From Rubrivirga sp. SAORIC476 (GTDB taxonomy: Bacteria; Bacteroidota; Rhodothermia; Rhodothermales; Rubricoccaceae): a DNA stretch of 64,000 nt. The DNA is taken from positions 700,040 through 764,039 of the forward strand of contig NZ_MVOI01000006.1 in assembly GCF_002283555.1 (NCBI RefSeq). Reading direction: 5' to 3'. This document shows positions 17,423 to 24,211 of this stretch, one piece after another. Both the position numbers and the translations under genes were made by a program. The number at the start of each line of letters is the position of its first letter. Within the stretch, counting starts at the first letter, position 1. Below the pieces are notes generated by a model. The model did no database searches, had not been told where the DNA came from, and saw only the letters and a program-made list of their open reading frames with translations.

Positions 17423-18025
17423 TTACAGGTCCGGCGCGTAGCGGGCGACCATCTCCGCCTGCGTCTCCGGCGGCTGGGCGATGCCGGTGTGGTCGCTCAG
17501 GATGGTGCGGGTGGGGGGCAGCGCCGACCGCTCCTGCCGAACGTCCGGGTTCCACAGCTGCGACCGCATCAGCGCCTTGGCGCAGTGGAGGTAGGCTTCC
17601 TCGACGGTGATCTCCAGCACCACGCGTGGCGGCCGGCGCTCGTCGGCGAAGGTGGCCAGCGCCTCGTCGTCGGCGCGGACGCGGGCGGTACCGTTGACGC
17701 GCAGCGTCTCGTCGATGCCGGGCACGAGCACCAGCACCCCCACCCGGCCGACCTCGGCGACGTTGGCGAGCGAGTCGAGGCGGTTGTTGCCGGGCGCGTC
17801 CGGCAGCCACAGGGTGTGGGCGTCCACGACGCGGACGAAGCCGGGGGCGCCGCCTCTCGGCGACGCATCGTGCCGTCCGTCCGCGCCGGAGGTGGCGAGA
17901 ACGACGAACGGCGACAGCGCCAGGAACTCTCGGCAGTGGGCGTCCAGGTGATCGATGGACTTTCGCAGCGCGCGGTCGGTGGGCGTCGGGAAGAGCGGGC
18001 GGAGGGCGTCGGGCGACTCGATCAT
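17423..18025 (-). CDS. PPOX-type FMN-dependent flavoprotein (MSMEG_1061-like)
   Basis: Pyridoxamine-5'-phosphate-oxidase-fold protein of 200 residues. Features matching the MSMEG_1061-type family: FVVLATSGADGRHDASPRGG (about 40-59), LWLPDAPGNNRLDSLANV (about 72-89) and the C-terminal AKALMRSQLWNP segment (about 149-160). Members bind FMN or F420-like cofactors and reduce or oxidise small molecules; the substrate is not known. Cytoplasmic, with no signal. Single gene, convergent on its left with the three-domain lipoprotein. Confidence 0.82.
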   Translation of the reverse strand: MIESPDALRPLFPTPTDRALRKSIDHLDAHCREFLALSPFVVLATSGADGRHDASPRGGAPGFVRVVDAHTLWLPDAPGNNRLDSLANVAEVGRVGVLVLVPGIDETLRVNGTARVRADDEALATFADERRPPRVVLEITVEEAYLHCAKALMRSQLWNPDVRQERSALPPTRTILSDHTGIAQPPETQAEMVARYAPDL

Positions 18026-18210
18026 CCAGGGCGCGGGGCAGTCTGGGAGAACGATACGGCGACCGCGCTCGGCGTCGGCACGATCTCCACGAACCGCCTA
18101 TCGCGCACGAGAACAGGTCGTTGGGAGGAGGCGCTTTGCAGCACGGACGGGGGCTGGGGATCCGACCGGAGCCATCGTCGTGTGACAGCGCTCCTTCCTC
18201 TCCCGACTCC

Positions 18211-18564
18211 ATGTCCCGTTTCCTACTCGCCCTGTCCCTCACGTTCGCCTTCGGCACCGCCACGGTCCTGACGGGCTGTGAGACCGAAACCCAGACCGAA
18301 ATCGAGTCCGACGGCGACGTCGACACCGACACCGAACTGACGCTCGACGACGAGGTCGAGGCTGATGCCGAGGCCGCCGCCGCCGACGCCGAGGCGGGCC
18401 TCGACGCGCTCGGCAACGACATCCAGGAGGGCGCCAACGCTGCCGGTGAGAACCTCCGCGAAGGCGCCGCTGAGGCGGGCGCGGCCATCCGGGAGGGCGC
18501 CCAGGACGTCCACGACGCCGTCGACAGCAACGTCGACCTCGGCGACAACGCGGAGAACCAGTAG
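18211..18564 (+). CDS. Acidic alanine-rich lipoprotein
   Basis: 117 residues. A lipoprotein signal ends LTGC (Cys23). The rest is a highly acidic segment (TQTEIESDGDVDTDTELTLD) and an Ala/Glu-rich amphipathic helical repeat (EGANAAGENLREGAAEAGAA). It resembles small envelope lipoproteins with entericidin- or LEA-like composition rather than any enzyme. The upstream 185 bp probably hold its promoter, with no clear motif. Convergent with DUF5996, only 15 nt apart. Confidence 0.7.
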   Translation: MSRFLLALSLTFAFGTATVLTGCETETQTEIESDGDVDTDTELTLDDEVEADAEAAAADAEAGLDALGNDIQEGANAAGENLREGAAEAGAAIREGAQDVHDAVDSNVDLGDNAENQ

Positions 18565-18579
18565 GCTCCCGCCGCTGGG

Positions 18580-19518
18580 TCAGCCGTCCGGCCCCCTCGT
18601 CGCGTCGTCGGCGAGGGGGCCGTTCCATTCGAGGGCGTCGCGGTCCCAGTCGCCGAGGTCGGCGGCGGCGGCGTAGGTGGTCTGCAGGAAGGCGAGCAGC
18701 GCCGCGTCCGGGTCCTCGGCCGTGCGGACGGCCTCGTACGGCAGGATGAACTCGCCCAGCTCGGCGTGATAGAACGCCGCCTCGGGCTCGACGGAGGCCG
18801 CGCGGTAGCCGTCGGGCTCCGGGTAGGCGTACGAGTAGAAGGCCGGTTCTCCCAGCCCCTCGCCCGGCCAGAAGCCCGCGCTCGACACCTCGTGCGAGTA
18901 GGCCTCCGCCATCACCCAGTCGGCGAGGTGAGGGGCGCCGCCGGGGTGCGTCGGCGCCGTCCGTCCGGAAAAGCGTGTCACGGCGAGGTCGAACGCGCCC
19001 CAGAAGAAGTGGACGGGGCTGACCTTGCCCGTGAACCCGGCTCGGAAGCGCGTCAGCACGCGCTGGACGCTCACGAGCACCTGCCAGAAACGCGCGACGG
19101 CCTCGGGGTCGTAGGCCGCGTGCTCGGCGTCGTCGGGGAACGGCGTGACCGGGTCCGGGATCTCGACCGGCATCGGCCACACGTCCGCCTCGATGCCCAC
19201 CTCGGCGAGGGCGCCCATCAGGAGATCGTGGAACGCGGCGACGGTCATCGGGCGGAGCGCGAACGAGCGGCGGTCGCCCCCGGTGGTCTCGATCCGCAGC
19301 CGGTGATCGACGAGGTCGAACGTGACCTCGAACCCGCCGTCGGCCATCGGAACGAGCGAGGTCGACAGCCCTCTCGCGGTGACGTAGAGGGGTACGTGCC
19401 AGGAGTGGTTGACCCAGGGCGCGTAGGCCAGTCGCACCTTGCCGACGAGTTGAGCCCAGCGGTGGAGCGTGGCGACCGTGTCGCGCCAGTCGTCGAGGGG
19501 GAGGGAGGGCCAGGGCAT
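18580..19518 (-). CDS. DUF5996 family protein
   Basis: 312 residues of the DUF5996 type, recognised by WPSLPLDDWRDTVATLHRW at the start, YVTARGLSTSLVP, the KVSPVHFFWGAFDLAVTRFS core (about 165-184) and the LPYEAVRTAEDPDAALLAFL end. The family is widespread but uncharacterised. No signal peptide or membrane helix is seen, so a cytoplasmic protein is likely. It lies 70 nt downstream of the BaiN/YhiN gene on the same strand and may be co-transcribed, although a palindrome copy lies between them. Confidence 0.82.
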   Translation of the reverse strand: MPWPSLPLDDWRDTVATLHRWAQLVGKVRLAYAPWVNHSWHVPLYVTARGLSTSLVPMADGGFEVTFDLVDHRLRIETTGGDRRSFALRPMTVAAFHDLLMGALAEVGIEADVWPMPVEIPDPVTPFPDDAEHAAYDPEAVARFWQVLVSVQRVLTRFRAGFTGKVSPVHFFWGAFDLAVTRFSGRTAPTHPGGAPHLADWVMAEAYSHEVSSAGFWPGEGLGEPAFYSYAYPEPDGYRAASVEPEAAFYHAELGEFILPYEAVRTAEDPDAALLAFLQTTYAAAADLGDWDRDALEWNGPLADDATRGPDG

Positions 19519-19560
19519 GGCGGTGCGGAATGGGGACCGCAGAGTACGGCTCGTCCTCTC

Positions 19561-19580
19561 GCCTCCATGCCGAGGCGGGC
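19561..19580. repeat. Dispersed palindrome, copy 4 (degenerate)
   Basis: GCCTCCATGCCGAGGCGGGC keeps the right arm CCGAGGCGGGC of the family and has a mutated left arm. It is again just past a minus-strand stop codon (19589-19591). Confidence 0.4.
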
Positions 19581-19588
19581 CGGGTCGG

Positions 19589-20836
19589 TCAGTTCGTAGC
19601 GGCGCCGAGGCCTGCGAGCCGCCCCGTCGCCCAGGCCCAGAAGAAGTTGTAGCCGCCGATGGGACCGAACGCGTCGAGCACCTCGCCCGCGAAGAAGAGC
19701 CCGGGCTGGCGATTGCTCTCCATCGTCCGCGGGTTTACCTCCCCCAGGCCGACCCCGCCGCCCGTGACTTCGGCCTTCTTGTAGCCCTCGTCGCCGGTCC
19801 ACGGCAGGGCATACGCCGTCAAGGCATCCAGGAGGCGACGGCGCTCGTCCTTGCGGAGGTCGGCGCGGGCGCGGTCGGGCGGTACGCCGGCGTCGGCCAG
19901 GAGGCGGTCGGCGAGACGAGCGGGGAGGGCGGCGCGGAGCGTCGCGGCGACCAGCCCACGGCCGGGCTCGGTGAGCGCGGCCTCCCAGTCGGCCGCCGAC
20001 GTGTCGGTCCAGGCGACGTGGACGGCGGGAGCGTCTCCGCGCGCACGTCCGAGCGCGGTCAGGTGCGACACGTTGAGGACGGCCGGGCCGGAGTAGCCGC
20101 GGTGGGTGAACAGGAAGCCGCCGGCGGTCTCGAAGGCCCCCTTCGTCAGCGGCACGCGGACCTGCGCGTCGGGCACCGAGACGCCCGCCAGATCGGCGTG
20201 TGGGGCCAGGTCGGCGGTGAGCGGGGCGAGGGCGGGGTAGGTCGGTTCCATGCGGTGGCCCGTCGTCCGCGCCAGCCGCAGGCCGAAGCCGTCGCTGCCG
20301 GTCTTGGGCACCGACAGGCCGCCGGTCGCGACGATCACGGTGCGAGCCGAAAGCGTCGGGCCGTCGCGGAGCGTCGCCGCCCACCCCTCGTCCGCGGGAG
20401 AGAGGGCCGTCACGTCGGCCCCGGTGCGGATCTCGACCCCGGCCGCCTCGGCGGCGCCGACCAGCGCGTCGCGGACATCGGAGGCGCGGTTGGACACGGG
20501 GAACAGCTTGCCCGTCTCGGGCTCCAGGGCCAGCGGTACGCCGAGGTCGTCCTCGAAGAAGCGGCGCTGGTCGGCCAGCGGCCACGACGCCAGAATGCGG
20601 CTCATGAGCCGCCGCGACGAGTCGGTCACGAACACTCGCTCGTCCAGCACCGACGGCAGCACGTTGCACCGGCCGCCGCCGCTGATCACGATCTTGGTCC
20701 CCACCCGGCGCGTCTTCTCGAGGAGCACGACGCGCGCCCCGGCTCGGCCCGCCGTCAGCGCCGCCATCAGCCCGGCTGCGCCGCCGCCGAGGACGAGCAC
20801 ATCGGGAGGAAGAGAGGGGGGAGGGAGGCGCGCCAT
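19589..20836 (-). CDS. BaiN/YhiN (HI0933)-family FAD oxidoreductase
   Basis: 415-residue flavoprotein with dinucleotide-binding motif VLVLGGGAAGLMAALTAG at about 13-30, the family signature KIVISGGGRCN at about 48-58, and C-terminal segments VTGGGVGLGEVNPRTMES and GLFFAGEVLDAFGPIGGYNF (about 350-400). Start chosen at the ATG at 20836 because the dinucleotide fold begins immediately after it; an 84-codon upstream extension is low-complexity. Members include bile-acid 3-oxo reductase BaiN, but most have no known substrate. Divergent from lacI. Confidence 0.88.
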   Translation of the reverse strand: MARLPPPSLPPDVLVLGGGAAGLMAALTAGRAGARVVLLEKTRRVGTKIVISGGGRCNVLPSVLDERVFVTDSSRRLMSRILASWPLADQRRFFEDDLGVPLALEPETGKLFPVSNRASDVRDALVGAAEAAGVEIRTGADVTALSPADEGWAATLRDGPTLSARTVIVATGGLSVPKTGSDGFGLRLARTTGHRMEPTYPALAPLTADLAPHADLAGVSVPDAQVRVPLTKGAFETAGGFLFTHRGYSGPAVLNVSHLTALGRARGDAPAVHVAWTDTSAADWEAALTEPGRGLVAATLRAALPARLADRLLADAGVPPDRARADLRKDERRRLLDALTAYALPWTGDEGYKKAEVTGGGVGLGEVNPRTMESNRQPGLFFAGEVLDAFGPIGGYNFFWAWATGRLAGLGAATN

Positions 20837-20847
20837 GCCGCAAGAAC

Positions 20848-20861
20848 GCCCCGGCCGGGGC
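20848..20861. repeat. Perfect 14-bp palindrome upstream of the BaiN/YhiN gene
   Basis: GCCCCGGCCGGGGC lies 12 bp upstream of the minus-strand start codon. It could be an operator or a leader hairpin; no regulator is identified. Confidence 0.35.
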
Positions 20862-21005
20862 GCGTTTCCGAGAGAAGAGGAGAAGAGGAGGGCTCCGGTC
20901 CGCAGGCCGCGGCTTCGCGGGGGCGCTCGGGGCCGCGGTGCGCTCTTCGTCGGGGAGCAGCCGAGTGTCGGGGCGGACTGATTGCACGAGGCGCCCGCTC
21001 GTCCC

Positions 21006-21034
21006 TTGACAGGCACACCGGAAGGGCTTACGTT
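21006..21034 (+). promoter_or_regulatory. Promoter of the LacI-led locus
   Basis: TTGACA (21006-21011), a 17-nt spacer and TACGTT (21029-21034) fit a sigma-70-type promoter. The same DNA also reads CTTG-N20-TACGTTGA, close to the Bacteroidota -33/-7 pattern. It lies six bases upstream of a 14-bp palindromic operator and about 90 bp before the lacI start. Confidence 0.6.
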
Positions 21035-21039
21035 GAGAC

Positions 21040-21053
21040 TGTAACCGGTTACA
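21040..21053 (+). promoter_or_regulatory. LacI-type palindromic operator
   Basis: TGTAACCGGTTACA is a perfect 14-bp palindrome with the central CG step preferred by LacI/GalR regulators. Its place immediately downstream of the -10/-7 box implies repression by blocking initiation, and autoregulation by the adjacent LacI protein. Confidence 0.65.
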
Positions 21054-21105
21054 TCGCTGTTTCCGGTCCGGACGGGTCGATAGGTCATTTCTTTTCACTG
21101 GATTC

Positions 21106-21117
21106 GGTAGCGCTTCC
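21106..21117 (+). promoter_or_regulatory. Second operator-like imperfect palindrome
   Basis: GGTAGCGCTTCC has the inner AGCGCT palindrome and one mismatched pair. It lies 3 bp before the lacI ATG. It may be an auxiliary LacI-family site; weak evidence. Confidence 0.3.
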
Positions 21118-21120
21118 ATC

Positions 21121-22095
21121 ATGGCGGTCACCATGCGCGACGTTGCTCGGCAGGCTGGGGTCTCGGTCGCGACCGTGTCGCGCGTGCTCAACGCGAGCGG
21201 GCCGGTGGGGGAGGGCACGCGCCGCCGCATCCTGAAGACGGCCGGGGACCTCCGCTACGTCCCCAACGGCACCGCGCGGAGCCTGACCACCAGCACCACT
21301 GAGACCATCGGCGTGCTGCTGCCGAACCTCTACGGCGAGTTCTACTCGGAGGTCATCCGAGGCATCGAGGGCGCCGTCCGCGCCCATCGCTACCACACGC
21401 TCCTGTCGTCGGTCCACGACGGCCCCGACGAGCTGGTCTCGGCGCTCCGGACGCTCGTCGGCCGCGTCGATGGGCTCGTGGTGATGTCGCCCGACATCGA
21501 GGCCGACGTGTTGCGGGCCAACCTTCCGGCCGACCTCCCGGTGGTGCTCCTCGGCAGCGCGCTCACGGGCCACGCGGCCGTGACGATCGACAACGAGGAG
21601 GGCGCTGCCGCGATGGTCCGCCACCTTGCCGGCCTCGGGCACCGCCGGATCGCCCTCATCGGCGGCGCCGCCGTCAACACGGACGCGCAGGCGCGGCTGG
21701 CGGGCTACCGCCGCGCGGTCGCCGAGGGCGGCCTCGACGCCGACCCCGCGCTCGTGGTTGGCGGCGACTTCACCGAGCAGTCGGGCCACGCCGCCGCCGC
21801 GACGCTGCTGGCCCTCGCCGACCGGCCCACGGCCGTCTTCGCGGCCAACGACTCGATGGCCATCGGCGCCCTCCGTGCGATCCGCGAGGCGGGCCTGGAC
21901 GTGCCCCGCGACCTCGCGCTGGCGGGCTTCGACGACATCCCGGTCGCCCAGTACGTCACGCCCGCGCTCACCTCGGTCCACGTGCCGATCCACGAGATGG
22001 GCACCCGCGCCGTCGAGGCGGTCCTCTCCGACGCGGCCTCCCAGACCACCACGCTCCCCACGCGCCTCATCGTCCGCGAGTCCTGCGGCGCCTGA
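21121..22095 (+). CDS. LacI-family transcriptional regulator of the glucan locus
   Basis: 324 residues: N-terminal helix-turn-helix (MRDVARQAGVSVATVSRVLN, about 5-24) and hinge helix (NGTARSLTTSTTETIGVLLP), then a periplasmic-binding-protein-like effector domain (GLVVMSPDIEA, IDNEEGAAAMVRHLAGLGHR, FAANDSMAIGALRAIREAG, AGFDDIPVAQYVTPALTSV). Such proteins usually release DNA when bound to a sugar. It heads a long plus-strand carbohydrate locus, and a perfect LacI-type palindrome sits at its own promoter, so it probably controls the locus in response to a pathway sugar (inference). Confidence 0.92.
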   Translation: MAVTMRDVARQAGVSVATVSRVLNASGPVGEGTRRRILKTAGDLRYVPNGTARSLTTSTTETIGVLLPNLYGEFYSEVIRGIEGAVRAHRYHTLLSSVHDGPDELVSALRTLVGRVDGLVVMSPDIEADVLRANLPADLPVVLLGSALTGHAAVTIDNEEGAAAMVRHLAGLGHRRIALIGGAAVNTDAQARLAGYRRAVAEGGLDADPALVVGGDFTEQSGHAAAATLLALADRPTAVFAANDSMAIGALRAIREAGLDVPRDLALAGFDDIPVAQYVTPALTSVHVPIHEMGTRAVEAVLSDAASQTTTLPTRLIVRESCGA

Positions 22096-22151
22096 CCCCC
22101 TTCGTTCCCCCACCCCGGCCCGGCCGGTCCTCCCCACAACCCCACCTCTCC

Positions 22152-24110
22152 ATGCAACGCTTCGCTACCCTCTCCGTGCTCGGCCTCCTGCTGGCCGGCA
22201 CCGCCATTGCCCAGCCCGACCGGGTGGGGCAGGACGTCATGTGGGCCCGAGACATCGGCTCCGCGACCATCGCCGTCGACGGCAACCTCGACGAGGCCGT
22301 CTGGGCCCAGGCCGAGACCTACACCATCGCCTGGGACGGCGTCCACCCGCTGCCCGGCAGCGGCCAGTCGATCCGGGACAACCCGGCCGGCCTCGACGCC
22401 CCCCTCGACCCCACCAACGCGACCGTCTACTTCCTCCGCAAGGGGAACGAGCTGTACCTCGGCCTCCAGGCGCAGGACGCCTCCATCGGCGGCGACCGCG
22501 GCTTCTTCGTCGGCGACGGCCTGATGATGACGCTCGTCCGCCCGCTCGACCGTCCGACGACGTTCACCGACCGGGATGACTACTTCGAGTCCTCGGCCGT
22601 CCGCGAGGAGATGTTCTACGGCTGGCAGCACCCGAGCGACACGACCGCCACCGGCGGCCAGGTGCCGGGCATCGCGCCGAAGGCGTGGAGCACCGACTTC
22701 GGCTACACCGCGGGCGACATGATGTCCGCCACGCCGCGTAGCCCCGAGGCCTGGGAGTTCGCCGCCGTCGTCGACGGCGTCGCCAACGACGACTACAACG
22801 GCGGCAGCAGCTTCGTGGCCGACAACGGCTACACGTTCGAGATGCGGATCCGGCTCGACTCGCTCGGCTGGGACCTCACGCAGCCGATGGCGCGCATGCC
22901 GCTGACGATGTCCATCATGGACCGCGACTTCTCGTGGCCGATCGACGCGGAGCGCTTCATGCGCCACTGGACGTGGTGGCAGGGCCGCTGGTTCAACAAC
23001 TTCAACGAGGGCATGGCCTTCATCGCGGGCGACCCGAGCGTGACCGTGTCGTCCGGCCCCGTCCCGGCCTACACCGAACCCGAGTTCACGGTCCCGAGCG
23101 GCATGAACACGCCCGCCCCGACCATCGACGGCGTGCTGGACGAGCCGGTCTGGAGCCTCGTCGACCCGCAGTTCAAGATCAAGTACCAGGCCACGGCCGA
23201 GGAACTCGACGCCGGCCTCCCGGGCGCGGCCGCCCCGAACTACACGTTCTACTTCCACCCGGACGCCAACCCGGTGCTCGACCCGACCGAGGGCCGGTTC
23301 CACATGTACTACCGGGAGAACATGCTCTACATCGGCCTCGACACCGATGACCAGGCGGTCAACGGGTCGGAGTCGGAGAACACCCGCGACGGCTTCCGCT
23401 TCACGATCGCGGCGCGCGACAGCCTCAAGGACGGCCTCGGCGGTTCGCTGGCCGGCGTTCAGTTCGACTTCTCCGTCGACTCGACCGGCACGGCCCGCCT
23501 CGGCAACTACGCGGCCACGCTCGCCGAGGAGAACCCGTCCGCCATCATGGCGGGGGTCTCGATGAAGAACGGGTCCACCCCGGCCGACCCGTCGGACATC
23601 GACGCGGGCTACCAGATGGAGGTCGCCATCGACCTGACGGCGCTCGGCTTCCCGGCCAACCTCGACGACGAGCAGATCTACATCGCGCTCAACTACTTCG
23701 ACGGGGACTCGCTGGAGGACGACGCGCAGAGCTACGGCACGCGGACGTGGGTGATCGGAGAGCGGAACAATGGGGCGAGCCTCTACGGCCTCCTGAGCTC
23801 GTCCGCGCTCGTCAACACGGCCAGCGACCGCGGCCCCGAGAGCGACGGCCTCCGCGCCCTCGGCACGGCGCCGAACCCGGCCACCGACCGCACGCAGGTC
23901 CGCTTCTCGCTCGACCGCACCGCCGAGGTGACCGTCGAGGTGTTCGACGTCCTCGGCCGTCTCGTGCAGACGATCGACGGCGGCGCCCAGGTTGCGGGTG
24001 AGCGCGCCATCACCGTCGACACGGCGGGCCTGAGCACCGGCGCGTACATCTACCGCGTCCGTCTCGACGACGGCGCGGCCGTGACCGGCCGCATGATGGT
24101 CGTCCGCTAG
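22152..24110 (+). CDS. Secreted double CBM9-like sugar-binding protein, T9SS-sorted
   Basis: 652 residues. Signal peptide to about residue 20. Two CBM9/DOMON-like domains follow, each beginning with the family's 'VDGxLDEAVW' pattern: ATIAVDGNLDEAVWAQAETY (about 38-57) and APTIDGVLDEPVWSLVDPQF (about 319-338). Residues about 573-652 form a type A T9SS sorting domain (GTAPNPATDRTQVRFSLDRT ... VEVFDVLGRLVQ ... LSTGAYIYRVRL ... MMVVR). It probably binds extracellular glucan or oligosaccharide at the cell surface, a role that SusD/E-type proteins hold in Bacteroidetes loci. First gene after lacI, followed by two hairpins. Confidence 0.82.
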   Translation: MQRFATLSVLGLLLAGTAIAQPDRVGQDVMWARDIGSATIAVDGNLDEAVWAQAETYTIAWDGVHPLPGSGQSIRDNPAGLDAPLDPTNATVYFLRKGNELYLGLQAQDASIGGDRGFFVGDGLMMTLVRPLDRPTTFTDRDDYFESSAVREEMFYGWQHPSDTTATGGQVPGIAPKAWSTDFGYTAGDMMSATPRSPEAWEFAAVVDGVANDDYNGGSSFVADNGYTFEMRIRLDSLGWDLTQPMARMPLTMSIMDRDFSWPIDAERFMRHWTWWQGRWFNNFNEGMAFIAGDPSVTVSSGPVPAYTEPEFTVPSGMNTPAPTIDGVLDEPVWSLVDPQFKIKYQATAEELDAGLPGAAAPNYTFYFHPDANPVLDPTEGRFHMYYRENMLYIGLDTDDQAVNGSESENTRDGFRFTIAARDSLKDGLGGSLAGVQFDFSVDSTGTARLGNYAATLAEENPSAIMAGVSMKNGSTPADPSDIDAGYQMEVAIDLTALGFPANLDDEQIYIALNYFDGDSLEDDAQSYGTRTWVIGERNNGASLYGLLSSSALVNTASDRGPESDGLRALGTAPNPATDRTQVRFSLDRTAEVTVEVFDVLGRLVQTIDGGAQVAGERAITVDTAGLSTGAYIYRVRLDDGAAVTGRMMVVR

Positions 24111-24117
24111 GTGACCC

Positions 24118-24184
24118 GGGCCGGGGGCACGCGCTCCCGGCCCCTGTTCGATTCGATCCGGGGCGGGCGTGGTGCCCGCCCCGG
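24118..24184 (+). terminator. Two tandem GC hairpins after the CBM9-like gene
   Basis: Hairpin 1: GGGCCGGG (24118-24125) with CCCGGCCC (24136-24143). Hairpin 2: CCGGGGCGGGC (24158-24168) with GCCCGCCCCGG (24174-24184), 11 bp with a 5-nt loop. No T-tract. They may partly terminate or protect the upstream message before the TonB receptor gene. Confidence 0.55.
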
Positions 24185-24211
24185 TGTTCGCGACTGCCCT
24201 CCGTGATTCCC

